The notes under the pieces were generated by a model, which saw only the letters and a program-made list of their open reading frames with translations, searched no databases and was not told where the DNA came from. From the NCBI GenBank assembly GCA_034770075.1, contig CM068382.1:89361192-89425191 (forward strand): DNA of 64,000 nt. The letters run 5' to 3'. The translations under genes and the position numbers were made by a program. This DNA comes from Aralia elata (taxonomy: Eukaryota > Streptophyta > Magnoliopsida > Apiales > Araliaceae). This document shows positions 1-10,863 of the stretch, piece after piece (position 1 is the stretch's first letter; each line of letters starts with the position of its first letter).

Positions 1-80
1 ATGGAAGCATTGGTTTATACATTTCTCTTAGTCTCGACTCTAGGTATAATTTTTTTCGCTATCTTTTTTAGAGAACCGTC

Positions 81-137
81 TAAAGTTCTAACTAAAAAGT
101 AAAGTTCTAACTAAAAAGTAAAGTTCCAACTAAAAAG
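81..137. repeat. 19-bp tandem repeat, three copies
   Basis: The unit TAAAGTTCTAACTAAAAAG occurs three times head to tail (81-99, 100-118, 119-137). The first two are identical and the third has one change. A simple local duplication; no function inferred. Confidence 0.9.
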
Positions 138-819
138 ATGAAATGATTTTTCATTATCTCAATTGAAGTAACGAGTCCCCCCCCCCCCATATAACGATTC
201 GTATGTAGAAAACCCATTTTGTTTCTAGTATTTACTAGTGGATTTGATCCTTGTTTCCTTTTTCTTTTTATAGTGGAGATAGTCGCACGTAATGACAGAT
301 CACAACCATATTATTAAAAGCTTGTGGTAAGAACGGATTTCGTTTTAGCGCTCGAAAATAATATTTCAGAACTTTTGTATATTTAAAATTGGCTTATTTT
401 GCCGTTAATAATCTCCAAATGAATAACAATTACGACATCAAAACTCAAGTTGAGACAACACCAAGCCAAGTGACTAAGAAATTCTAGATGTACATCATTA
501 GTCGATTAGAAGACATGACACTTCAAGCTCTATTGCAAATTAATATTGCCGTTTTTGAAATGAAGTTGAGATATTTTAAAATTTAAATTTTTTACTTTTA
601 GATGATACAATTATGAAATAAATTATGTAAATAATAACAGTCTTATGCTTGTAACCTCATACATATTTTTTGGCTTATAAAAGTCAAATTTGATCATATA
701 TTTTGAAATGAATTGAGTATTATCTAATATAAGATAAATAAATAATAAAATTACAATTGTTTCATGCCAGCTGATCAGTAGATAAAATTAAACCTGATTT
801 TGAGTATGGATAAAATTAA

Positions 820-1155
820 ACCTCCATTTCCATAATTAAAAAGAGGTTCAGTAATTTGTAAAATTTACAAATTTAAAGGATATAATTTGTCTCGTCTTTA
901 TCTTACTTTTTTAGTAAAGTTTCATATTTATCTTTAAATATATTGGTTGTTTAATTTGAAAATAATAACATGATAATTGAATTGTAGTGAAAATTTTAAA
1001 GACATTGTGTCATTTTATACTTAACATTTAAAAGAAATGAAAACAAACTCTTAATTTGTGAGAGACGGTGGGAGTGATCATAAAAATCATCATCATGCTC
1101 TAGCGTCAAAGTCATGTCCATACCAGCATTTGACAGACACCTAAGTATTATGGAA
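820..1155 (+). repeat. Direct repeat block, copy 1
   Basis: This block recurs in the same orientation at 10373-10702, on the other side of the copia element, at roughly 75-85% identity by eye. Shared landmarks in order are ATAATTAAAAAGAGG, TTTAGTAAAGTTTCATATTT, a CATCATCATGCTC stretch, and GCATTTGACAGACA followed by ATTATGGAAT. It is not part of the LTR, because the LTR starts 430 bp further right. It may be a fragment of a dispersed repeat or a pre-existing duplication into which the element inserted. Confidence 0.75.
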
Positions 1156-1582
1156 TTAAGCCGATTTTTCATGCCAATGACAACACAGAAATAGTGCATG
1201 CATGTTACAAGAGTTGAATTTACAACAAATAACATACGTGTATTGAAAATGTGCATGATTCCTATATATTGAACTTTCCATCGCAGATATAAAGAAGTCA
1301 TATCAGCGGCGGATCCAAGATTTTAAGTGAGTGAGATTACAAATATTATAAAAATAAAACAAAAATACAATATAAACAAAACTCAAACTTAATACCATAT
1401 TAATTAACGTGCAAAAATACATAAAATATATTAAAATAAAATATTTTATAAAACAACTTAAATTCAAATAAAATGAGCATTTGCAAAATTATTCGCAGAG
1501 CCTTCATTCCTTGAAAATATTGTATAATTATCTCGTCGCCAACATAAACAAAAATATTATATTTTAATATAAATCAATATAC

Positions 1583-2300
1583 TGTTGATTTATAATTTTT
1601 TGATTTTAATGATGACAACTTATTTTATAATGTTATTATATTTTTACACACTCTAAGATTTATATTGCATGCAAATATTTATGAAAGTGATTAATTTATT
1701 ATGAAATAAATTAATTGGGCCTCTAATATTAATATAGAAATGTTTTAAATGTTGTAATCTTAATACTTCTAATTTAAACGAGTTGTCCATTTGTTTGGTA
1801 AATGGTATATTTAATTGATACATTCCTTCCATTATTAAATTGATTCCTTATAATGAAGATGACCAATTGATTTCATATGGTAGTGATAAAACCGAAGCCA
1901 TCATTCATTATGGAATTCTCTTTGGACTCTTACTTTAGTTTAATAGTTAGTGGACTCTCATTGGAAGAAATAAAATGTGATTTGAATTTTCTAATGTTAC
2001 CCATCATCCAAATTGTAGGCATGAGTCGCACATTACTTTACTTACTCAAATTGCTAGAAACATGCTTAAGTATTTTGATGAGAATCACGTGTGGTGAAAA
2101 TTGCCCACCACTCCCACATCTTCTCATGCGCAAGAAATATTAAAGTATACTGCTCCCCATTATCTTCATGAGCATGCTTCCCCATTTAATTCCTTTATGG
2201 TCCCAAGTTTTATTCCAACGGTAGGAATAATATTCAGCAAACATGTCTTAAACTCTCTCTCTCTCTCTCTCAATAAACTAGTGGCTGATACATGGTCTCA

Positions 2301-2354
<54 letters not shown>

Positions 2355-3643
2355 CCCTCCTCTACCGATATTACTCCCATTCTCTCCCAATATCCCAACA
2401 TTTGATCAATGAATGATTTGTTTAATACATTAAATATGCTACCCATTACTACTTCCCATACATAGCTAGCATCATATATTGGGTGGAACCATTTTCTTTG
2501 TTGCCCATCATCCGAATCATGGAGATGATAAATTTAATATATTGCTGTCCATTCCCTTACATATACATTCTGCACTCTCTTGGGCAAATGAATCCATTAA
2601 CTGGTTATATTCTCTACACACTGTTCCAATATCTTGGGCAGATACTTTTCTTCTTGAAGTAATTGCTTGCACATCACTAATCTGGCCGCGTAAATTGTGC
2701 TGAGCATAAGGTGCTTTTGCTGAATATTAAATGTTATGTATTGTACTCCTTTGCTTGAAATCTGATGCTACCCATACTTGGTGTATTATTTATATATTCA
2801 TGGCTGCCACTTTTGGCTAAAAGATATCAGGAGGTAACTATGTTTATTACTTAGCAGACCGAGTTTTGCTTAGAGAAAAAATCAGTCTCTGTGTCTTAAC
2901 GGCTACATCATCTCATCTTCTATATATGTTTATATGACTGTTTGCTGAAGGAGAGCCAAGAAAATAGAGCACTGGAGAGTTTTTGAAAAGGAATTCACAG
3001 TGAGCAAAACCTTGAAAGCTTCCACGGATAATACATTATGAGCAGAGAAAGAAAAAGAGAGTGAACTTCAGAGAAAGAACTTACACTTAATATCACTCTT
3101 AGATTGAGAGCCTATAACAGATTTATACATACTGTAATCTTATTTATTCTTGATTATCACTTGTTTACAAGCCTGTGTGGTTTGTGTGCGATCCATTGGT
3201 GGATAATACTGTACAAACGAAGCTCAAGGTTGTAGTGGTGCAAAGGGGACGATTCTGTCCGAACCAGTTTAGAGTTATTTGTACAGGGAGTTATTTGTAG
3301 TTGCTTGAATATTATTTTAATAAACTGAGTCTCCAATACCAATTGGTATTGGACGTGGATTAGGCCACTAGCTTAGAGAGTAGGGGCCGAACCACGTAAA
3401 AAATCTGTGTGTTCATATATTGCTAATTATCTTTTGTGGTTAATTATTATTGCTCTACATCAGTGTTAACATTGCCTAGTCATACTCTCAATTAACAAAG
3501 TATTGCATAACAGGACTCAAACAATCATCTAAGCAGACAGTCACATGTTTGGATAATATCAGTTGTAGAAAAAATTGAAAGAAGTTATTGTTAATCAACT
3601 TAATAACATACACCTATTCCCCCCTTCTAGGTGTGCACACACA
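1583..3643 (+). repeat. 5' LTR of the Sirevirus element
   Basis: Starts TGTTGATTTATAATTTTTTG and ends CACACACA just before the primer site, about 2.06 kb. The first 0.92 kb matches the sequence from 9069 onward. It carries a CT run near 2255-2270, a (TA)n tract at about 2305-2351, and lacks a segment of roughly 44 bp that the 3' copy has near 9397-9440. Small ORFs in it are not gene-like; one merely translates the (TA)n tract. Confidence 0.93.
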
Positions 3644-3653
3644 GAATTTTATT

Positions 3654-3665
3654 TGGTATCAGAGC
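3654..3665 (+). other. Primer binding site (tRNA-iMet type)
   Basis: TGGTATCAGAGC, complementary to the 3' end of plant initiator methionine tRNA, lies 10 bp after the end of the 5' LTR. It is the start site for minus-strand DNA synthesis in most plant copia elements. Confidence 0.95.
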
Positions 3666-3711
3666 TTGACTCTACTAATATTTGTCTTTGTAGACTGTAG
3701 GGTAAGATTCT

Positions 3712-5475
3712 ATGGCACACCTTAATTTTCAAGAAGGACAGTCCACTAGCAGACCACCATTGTTGCTGGGCAGTGAAAACTTCAACTTCTGGAAATTCAG
3801 AATGAAGATATATCTTAACAGTAATCTATGGGAATGGTGGGTGGTTGACAATGGACCCGTCATTCCAAGACATGATGATGGCAGACCAAAAACACTTATG
3901 GAGATAGATGCTAATGAATCATACATGGTGTCTTATAACTCAAAAGCCATGAATACTTTGCTGAGTGGGATGGTCTAATCAGAAATTGACATAGTCTCTG
4001 GTTGCAATACAATGAAAGAAATTTGGGATACTATCATCATGAGTCATGAAGGAACGTCCAAGGTTAAAGAGGTGAAACTAAGCATGTTGATGCAAGAGTA
4101 TGAATTGTTCAAACTAGAGAAAAATGAGACGATCAAAGAAGCTCAAGCAAGGTTTCTTACTCTAATGAATTCTCTCAATATGCTTGGAAGAAAAATTGAT
4201 CAAAGAGAAATCAACAGAAAACTGTTAAGAGTTATGCCCAAACGTTTCGCTCCAAAAGTCACCAGTCTTCAAGACTCATCAACAATTAGTACCATGGAGA
4301 CACTTACATTATTTGGAGAGCTTGAAGAGTTTGAGAATCAGCTCAAAAGATATGATGAAGAAGATGAGATGCTAAAGAAGAGAACTTTAGCACTTCAAGC
4401 CGAGAGCAAAAATGAAGAACAATATGAAGATTCTGATGAAGAGATAGCACTTATGACCAGAAAGTTGAGAGACCTAATCAGAAAGAAGAACCAAACAAAG
4501 TTTCAAGGAAAGAACTTCAACCACAAAAGGGAGTTCAAACAGAAATCTCAAGAAGAAATTTGTTTTGAATGTGGAAGGCCTGGGCACTTCAAGAAAGATT
4601 GTTTCCAACTCAAAAGGAAGAACAAAGGAAACAATTCAAAAGGAAAAGCATTGATGACGTGGAGTGATGAAGAGTCAGAACCTGAAGTTGATCAAGATGA
4701 TGAAACTGCTCAACTTTGCTTCACAGGATTAGACAACCATGAAACATCTGAGGTAAGCAATGAAACCCTTGAAGTTACCATTTCAGATTATATTGTGTTA
4801 AAAAATGAGAACCGACGCCTTAAAGAAAAAACTACTCACTTAAAAAATTGGATAAAAGATTTAATGAATGAAGTAGAAAACCTCATTGAAGAAAAACAAG
4901 ATATAGTGAAAGATTGTACATCAAGTGAAATATCTATATTAAATGCTAAGAATGATTATTTGGATAATTATAATAAAATTCTGCATAATCGTGCTAATAA
5001 ATTACATGAAGAAAATATTAGTCTTAAGAAGGAAAATGATACTCTAAAAGAAAATCTAAAAATGAGAGATATTTGCATAGATGCTTTTAATGATGGAAAA
5101 ATAATGAGTATGCAAAATGATGATAATAAAGAAATTATGTCATTAAAAAGGGACCTTGCAAGATTTGTTCAAGGAGAAGAGAATTTGAATATTATGTTGG
5201 GTGCTCAAAGATCAAGTCTTGATAAACAAGGAATTGGGTACAATCCTATAAAAAATGTGAAAAGTACCACTAATAAAATTAGAACAATCAATAATAAACT
5301 AAGGCACAAGACACTTTATTGCTCACCTTTTGTTACTTGTAAAAATTGTGGCTTAAAAGGACATTTTGATACAAACTGCAATAAACTAAAGATGAAATAA
5401 GTTTGGGTAAAGAAAAGTGAACTAATTGTTGCTAACAAGAGTGGACCCAAACTGATTTGGGTACCAAAAAGATGA
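3712..5475 (+). pseudogene. gag: gag polyprotein of the Sirevirus element, interrupted
   Basis: Encodes the capsid/nucleocapsid protein. The ATG at 3712 follows the PBS by about 50 bp. The N-terminal part (3712-3975) has the usual copia gag opening with FNFWKFRM. An in-frame TAA at 3976-3978 stops it, and the same frame resumes (ATG at 4012) through a UBN2-like capsid region ending in GELEEFENQL. A CCHC zinc knuckle is at 4561-4602 (CX2CX4HX4C, CFECGRPGHFKKDC). A long charged region, predicted coiled coil, follows over about 4770-5200, then a second CCHC knuckle at 5338-5379 (CKNCGLKGHFDTNC). A second in-frame TAA (5398-5400) comes just before a short continuation ending IWVPKR and TGA at 5473-5475. 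The coiled coil plus second knuckle is typical of Sireviruses. pol follows in another frame. Confidence 0.93.
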
Positions 5476-5501
5476 GATATCTTTTTATTTTGTAGGTATG
5501 T

Positions 5502-5954
5502 TTGAAGGCTAAGGTTCCATCAAATAAATGGGTATTGGACAGTGGGTGTTCTAGACATATGACAGGTGATAAGTCGAAATTCACCTCACTTGTCTCAATG
5601 AAAGGAGGAACTGTTACATTCGGAGATGACAACACATGTCAAATTATCGGTAAAGGTAAAGTTGGAAATGGTAAAGTCTTTATTGATAATGTTCATTATG
5701 TTAATGGCCTGAAATATAATTTGATTAGTATAAGCCAACTTATGGATAGTGGACATAAGGTAATATTTGATAAAGATAAATGTGCAATAATACATGCATC
5801 TCACAATGTTCCTCTAGTAGCTAACAGAGAAGGAAATATATACACAATCTGCTTTGAACATCAAAATGAAGATGTTTGTTTAACTGCTATTCAAGATCAA
5901 GCTACTTTATGGCATAGAAGGTTAATTAGGGCATGTTCACATGGAGCTGATTAG
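5502..5954 (+). pseudogene. pol: pol part 1: aspartic protease and integrase zinc-binding start
   Basis: Reads in a different frame from gag. The CLKAK start just after a TAG at 5493-5495 matches the usual beginning of copia pol. The protease active site is DSG at 5538-5546 within WVLDSGCSRHMTG, and the later GLKYNLISISQL segment is the second conserved protease block. Near the end LWHRRL marks the GAG-pre-integrase domain that carries the integrase HHCC finger. The frame then runs into TAG at 5952-5954, because an indel around 5923-5942 moves the true continuation into frame 1. The start at 5502 is a TTG; pol is normally made by frameshift or readthrough from gag, so no independent start is expected. 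Confidence 0.9.
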
Positions 5955-6252
5955 TAAGCTAGCTACAAAGGACCTTGTCAAAGGACTTTCAAAGTTAAAC
6001 TATGAAAAGAAAGGTATTTGTAATGCATTCCAGTTAGGTAAGCAGGTAAGAAATTCATTTCCAAGTAAAAATCAAGTATCTTCTTCTTTACCATTAAAAT
6101 TGTTGCATCTTGATTTATTCGGTCCTGAGAGATATGCTAGTCTAAGAAATAATCATTATGCATTCGTTATTGTTGATGACTTTTCAAGATTTACATGGGT
6201 ATTATTTTTAAAACTAAATATCAAGCTTTTGCAGAATTTGACAAGCTTATAA
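5941..6252 (+). pseudogene. pol: pol part 2: integrase N-terminal segment, frame-shifted
   Basis: Continues the integrase after the first frameshift. It contains the zinc-binding tail, the LHLDLFGP block with the first catalytic aspartate (6112-6114), and VDDFSRFTWVLFLK. A second indel near 6207-6218 moves the reading into frame 3, where the catalytic core continues. The overlap of this frame with the next segment is therefore a shadow. Confidence 0.88.
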
Positions 6253-8447
6253 AGAATCTTGAAACAAAGCATAATCTTAAGCTAATCAGTGTTCGAAGTG
6301 ACCATGGTGGTGAGTTCGGAAAAGACTTTATTCCTTATTGCAATGAGAAGAGTGTTACACATGAATTTTTTGCACCAAGAACGCCACAACAAAATGGGGT
6401 GGTAGAACGGAAAAATAAAACACTCCAAGAAACAGCAAGAATACTTCTTCAAGAGAGTAAACTACCTAGAAAGTTCTGGGCAGAGGCAGTAAGTACTGCG
6501 TGTTACATTTTAAATAGGGTATTATTTAGACCTATTTTATTGAAAACACCTTATAAGCTGCTAAACAAAAGGATACCCAAAATCAGCTATTTTAAAGTGT
6601 TTGGTGCTAAATGTTTTGTTTTGAATACTCATGGAAATCTTGATAAATTCGATGCTAAATCAACCGAAGCTATATTTCTTGGTTATTCAGTGCATAGTAA
6701 AGCATATAGAGTCTATAATCTCAATAAGTCAAAAGTTGAAGAATTTGTGCATGTAATATTTGATGAATTTAACCATGATCTGTCAAAAGATGAGAATTCT
6801 GCAAGAAATGACAATTTGAATCATGAAACCCAAATAGTTAAACCCAGACAGCCTAAGCCGTCTGCATCAGAAGGAAAGACAGACGAAATCAGACAGCCTG
6901 ACCCGTCCGTTTTAAAAGAAAACTCAGACATGCAGACATTTGAATCCAGACAGCTTGACCCGTCCATTTTAAAAGAAAACTCAAACATGCAGACACTTAA
7001 ATCCAGACAGCTCGACCCGTCTGCATTAGAAGAAAAGTCAGACGAACAGTCAGATGCAGACCTTGACATTCCAGAGCCTGAACTTGAAGAGCAAATGACT
7101 GCAACAAGGCTTCCTAGATCATCTAGAACAGTGAGAAATCATCCCCCAAATCTGATCATAGGTGATCCCAATACTTGGATGAACACAAGAAAGAAAGCAA
7201 GGAATTATTGTGCCTTTTTAGCCTTTCTTTCGCAAATAGATCCAAAGAATGCCAAGGAAGCAATTGAAGATAAAAATTGGTCTATTGCCACGCAGGAAGA
7301 ATTAAACCAATTCGAAAGGTGTCAGGTATGGGAACTTGTTAAAGCTCCTAAAAATGCATCTATTATTGGTACAAAATGGATTTTTAAAAATAAACTAGAT
7401 GAAAATGGTATAATCATTAGAAACAAAGCTAGGTTGGTAGCGCAAGGCTACAACCAACAAGAAGGCATAGATTTTGAAGAAACCTTTGCCCCTGTTGCAA
7501 GGTTGGAAGTAATTAGAATCTTGTTAGCTTATGCATGTTATAAAAAGTTTAAATTATATCAAATGGATGTAAAAAATACTTTCTTAAATGGTTATTTGAA
7601 TGAAGAAGTATATGTTAAGCAACCACCAGGGTTTGAACATGAAAAATATCCTAATTATGTTTATAATTTAAAGAAAGCATTATATGGTCTAAAACAAGCT
7701 CCAAGAGCTTGGTATGATAGGCTCAGCAAATTTCTTCTAGATAATGGTTTTAATCGAGGTAAAATTGATTCTACTCTTTTCATTAAATTTAAAAATAAAG
7801 ATTTCCTTATTGTTCAAATTTACGTTGATGATATAATTTTTGGTGCTACCGCTAACTCTTTGTGCGAGTGGTTTTCTCAATGCATGCATAGTGAATTTGA
7901 TATGTGTTTAATGGGGGAGTTAAATTACTTCTTGGGGCTTCAAATTAAACAATCTGGGGAAGGAATTTATATTCATCAATCAAAATATATAAAAGAGCTA
8001 TTGAAAAGATTTGATTTTGAAAATACCAAATCAAAGACAACTCCAATGAGCACTACCATCAAGTTAACCACTGATGTTGCAGGTAAAGATGTTGAGGTAA
8101 CTAAATACAGAGGTATAATAGGGTGCTTGCTTTATTTAACTTTATCTAGACATGATATTATGTATAATGTCTGTTTGTGTGCAAGATTTCAAGCCCAACC
8201 AAAAGAATCTCATCTTAATGCTGTAAAAAGGATATTTTATCCCATATCTCCTAGTTTTAAACTTATTGGATACTCAGATGCAGATTATGCAGGGTGCCAA
8301 GTAGACAGAAAAAGCACAAGTGGTGCTTGTGAATTTCTAGGACAAAACCTTGTATCGTGGCATAGTAAGAAACAAACATCAGTTGCTTTATCTACTACAG
8401 AAGGTGAATATTTGGCGGCAGGTAGTTGTTGTTTACAAATTTTGTAG
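6195..8447 (+). pseudogene. pol: pol part 3: integrase core, reverse transcriptase, start of RNase H
   Basis: The longest open stretch of pol (750 codons). Integrase: second catalytic Asp in SVRSDHGGEFG (6300-6302) and Glu in NGVVERKNKTLQE (6405-6407). A low-complexity linker follows (6846-7048) made of about 57-bp repeats. The reverse transcriptase starts around 7260 with WELVKAP and GTKWIFKNK, then ARLVAQGYNQQEGIDFEETF, the QMDVKNTFLNG block and the catalytic YVDD at 7821-7832. Between VKRIF and GYSDADYAG (near 8239) the connecting segment is about 15 residues shorter than in related elements, so this looks like an internal deletion. RNase H begins with SDADYAG and STTEGEYLAA. The reading ends at an in-frame TAG (8445-8447). 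Confidence 0.92.
6846..7048 (+). repeat. Minisatellite inside pol (44-57 bp units)
   Basis: Four units start at 6846, 6890, 6947 and 7004 with AGACAGCC/T. They encode a repeated peptide with RQxDPS followed by LKENS and MQT, linking the integrase and reverse transcriptase. The repeats keep the reading frame (44 bp for the first, 57 for the next two). Confidence 0.85.
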
Positions 8448-8729
8448 ATGATTCAAACTCTATATGATCTTAATATTATATGTGAAAATGTGCCTATTTT
8501 TTGTGACAATGCTAGTGCAATAGACATTTCTAAAAATCCAGTGCTTCATTCTCGTACTAAACATATTGAGGTTAGACATCACTTTTTGAGAGATAATGTT
8601 GCTAAGGGATTAATTAAACTAGTATTTGTTCCAACCGAGCATCAATTGGCTGACATTTTTACAAAACCTTTAAGTGAAGAACGTTTTGGCACTTTAAGGA
8701 GAGAATTGGGCATGGCTATCTGTGCATAA
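8448..8729 (+). pseudogene. pol: pol part 4: RNase H C-terminal part
   Basis: Same frame as the preceding segment, separated only by the TAG at 8445-8447. It carries the last RNase H blocks: CDNASAIDISKNP with a catalytic Asp, HSRTKHIEVRHHFLRD, and the copia C-terminal signature ADIFTKPLSEERF. It ends at TAA 8727-8729, the natural end of pol. The ATG at its start is not a real initiation site. Confidence 0.9.
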
Positions 8730-8819
8730 CATATCAATGTACACATATTGGATTTATTGTTTGATGCTATTGGGCCTTGATGTTGATTATTCTTTTTGAC
8801 AATGAAAGAGAGGGAGAGA

Positions 8820-9068
8820 TAATATATCTGATCTTTAAATATTTCTTATGAATTATTTTTGTTGATGACAAAGGGGGAGAGAGATATTTAAATTGATATG
8901 CATATGCTATAATTTATGAGGAGCTTCAACATGTGCTTAGTGATTATATGCTATAATTTATGAGGAGCTTCAACATGTGCTTAGTGATTATATGCATGAT
9001 TTTATGGGGAGCCATATATTTAGGGGGAGTTATATATTATAGGTTGTCATCATCAAAAAGGGGGAGAA
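8820..9068 (+). promoter_or_regulatory. Multiple polypurine tracts upstream of the 3' LTR
   Basis: Purine tracts with a GGGGAG core occur at about 8871-8880, 9006-9011, 9022-9029 and 9055-9068; the last abuts the 3' LTR and is the expected plus-strand primer. Multiple tandem PPTs are a described hallmark of Sireviruses. A perfect 44-bp tandem duplication (8902-8989) lies between the first two. Confidence 0.85.
8902..8989 (+). repeat. Perfect 44-bp tandem duplication
   Basis: Copy 1 at 8902-8945 and copy 2 at 8946-8989 are identical, beginning ATATGCTATAATTTATGAGG. It lies in the untranslated stretch between pol and the 3' LTR. Perfect identity suggests a recent event. Confidence 0.95.
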
Positions 9069-9832
9069 TGTTGATTTATGATTTTTTGGTTTTAATGATG
9101 ACAACTTATTTTATAATGTTATTATATTTTTACACACTCTAAGATTTATTGTGCATGTAAATATTTATGGAAGTGATTAATTTATTATGAAATAAATTAA
9201 TTGGGCCTCTAATATTAATATAGAAATGTTTTAAATGTTGTAATCTTAATACTTCTAATTTAAACGAGTTGTCCATTTGATTGGTAAATGGTATATTTAA
9301 TTGATACATTCCTTCCATTATTAAATTGATTCCTTATAATGAAGATGACCAATTGATTCCATATGCTAGTGATAAAACCGAAGCCATCATTCATTATTGA
9401 ATTCCTTATTGATTTTTCCTTAAAAGTAACATGTCCATTATGAAATTCTCTTTGGACTCTTACTTTAGTTTAATAGTTAGTGGACTCTCATTGGAAGAAA
9501 TAAAATGTGATTTGAATTTTCTAATGTTGCCCATCATCCAAATTGTAGGCATGAGCCGCACATTACTTTACTTACTCAAATTGCTAGAAACATGCTTAAG
9601 TATTCTGATGAGAATCACGTATGGTGAAAATTGCCCATCACTCCCACATCTTCTCATGCGCAAGAAATATTAAAGTATATTGCTACCCATTATCTTCATG
9701 AGCATGCTTCCCCATTTAATTCCTTTATGGTCCCAAGTTTTATTCCAACGGTAGGAATAATATTCAACAAACATGCCTTAAACTCTCTCTCTCTCCCTCT
9801 CAATAAACTAGTGGCTGATACATGGTCTCATA

Positions 9833-9888
<56 letters not shown>

Positions 9889-10035
9889 CCCTCTTCTACC
9901 GATATTACTCCCATTCTCTCCCAATATCCCAACATTTGATCAATGAATGATTTGTTTAATACATTAAATATGCTACCCATTACTACTTCCCATACATAGC
10001 TAGCATCATATATTGGGTGAAACCATTTTCTTTGT
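9069..10035 (+). repeat. 3' LTR of the Sirevirus element, truncated
   Basis: Begins TGTTGATTTATGATTTTTTG directly after the polypurine tract. It follows the 5' LTR closely to about 10035 (equivalent to 2501 in the 5' copy) and then diverges completely. More than half of the LTR is missing. It has an extra segment of about 44 bp (near 9397-9440) absent from the 5' copy and a (TA)n tract at about 9836-9885. Confidence 0.92.
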
Positions 10036-10863
10036 ATTAATTGTTGATTATGTTGACTGTGGATTCTCACTCATTAAAAAAATTTAACTTGAAAAAGAAA
10101 TTACTTGTTAGATTCAATGAACGTGAGCTTACTTAGGTATTAATTTATAGGGGACATAAATGCATTAACGTAAATAACAAGCTTTATTTAAACGTGATTT
10201 TTTTTTTCTGCATCTCTTAGTCATATATGGGGTCCATGTATTTTTTTATAGACAGTACACATGAACCAAGTGCACATTCCTCTTGATCAACTATAATTAT
10301 TACTTTTTTAAATAGTTGGAACGTCCGTTAGTTATAAGTAATTTAGTTATTACTTTACTAAATAATACTCTCTTCATTTCTATAATTAAAAAGAGGTGAA
10401 TTCGTAAAATTCACTAATTTAAAAAATATATTTTGTCCAATGTTTAATTATTCTTTCCTTTTTTTTTAGTAAAGTTTCATATTTATCCTTAAATATATTA
10501 GTTTTTAACTTGGTAAGAGTGACATGATAATTAAATTGTGATGAAAAATTTAAGCACATTTCGTCCTTTTATTCTAACATAAAAGAAACGAAATCAAACT
10601 CTTTAGGTGTGAAACAGTGAGAGTGATAATCATCATCATGCTCAAGCCCTAAAGTCGCGTTCATGTTAGCATTTGACAGACAACTGAGCATTATGGAATG
10701 GGCTAAATATACTTTTGTTACATTAAGTTTTGTCAAATTCATAATTTGGCACCTAAAGAAATTAGGCTTACAAATTGCTACATAAACTACCAAATTGCTT
10801 AAAATTTTAACCTTAAAATCAATCTTCGGTAGAAATTGACCGAAATTCTCGATTTAACCACAA
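10036..10863. other. AT-rich intergenic with repeat block
   Basis: No gene recognised. Holds the second copy of the direct repeat block (10373-10702) and otherwise AT-rich unique-looking sequence. The minus-strand ORF 10569-10793 lies in the repeat and has no motif. Confidence 0.6.
10373..10702 (+). repeat. Direct repeat block, copy 2
   Basis: Counterpart of 820-1155, same orientation, about 9.55 kb away, on the far side of the copia element. Ends near GAGCATTATGGAATGGGC. Confidence 0.75.

Larger units (their letters stand above)
1..1582. other. AT-rich flank without a recognisable gene
   Basis: No coding region, RNA gene or complete element is recognisable upstream of the copia 5' LTR. It contains a poly-C run near 178-188, a short tandem repeat (81-137) and one copy of a 0.33 kb block (820-1155) that recurs beyond the copia element. 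The stretch from about 1303 resembles a decayed transposon fragment but shows no diagnostic end. The short ORF at 996-1301 lies inside the repeated block and has no recognisable motif. Confidence 0.6.
1583..10035 (+). mobile_element. Sirevirus-type Ty1/copia retrotransposon, 3' LTR truncated
   Basis: An LTR retrotransposon with copia gene order: gag, protease, integrase, reverse transcriptase, RNase H. A 5' LTR (1583-3643) starts TG and ends CA, followed by a tRNA-iMet-type primer binding site. Assignment to the Sirevirus lineage rests on a long gag with an extended coiled-coil part and two zinc knuckles, several AAGGGGGAG-like polypurine tracts upstream of the 3' LTR, and an LTR ending in a CCCCCCTTCTAGGTG-type segment, all known features of the genus. 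The copy is defective: gag and pol contain in-frame stops, two frameshifts and a short deletion, and the 3' LTR stops after about 967 bp where unrelated sequence begins. Because the 3' end is lost, no target duplication can be read. The two LTRs are very similar over their shared length, so the insertion looks fairly recent despite the broken genes. Confidence 0.93.

Noticed and set aside
1303..1580. Sequence starting AGCGGCGGATCCAAGATTTT that resembles a common plant repeat fragment
   Set aside because: No second end, inverted repeat or target duplication could be found, so no element call was made.
6821..7069. Antisense ORF within pol
   Set aside because: Produced by the in-frame minisatellite in the integrase-RT linker; no independent support.
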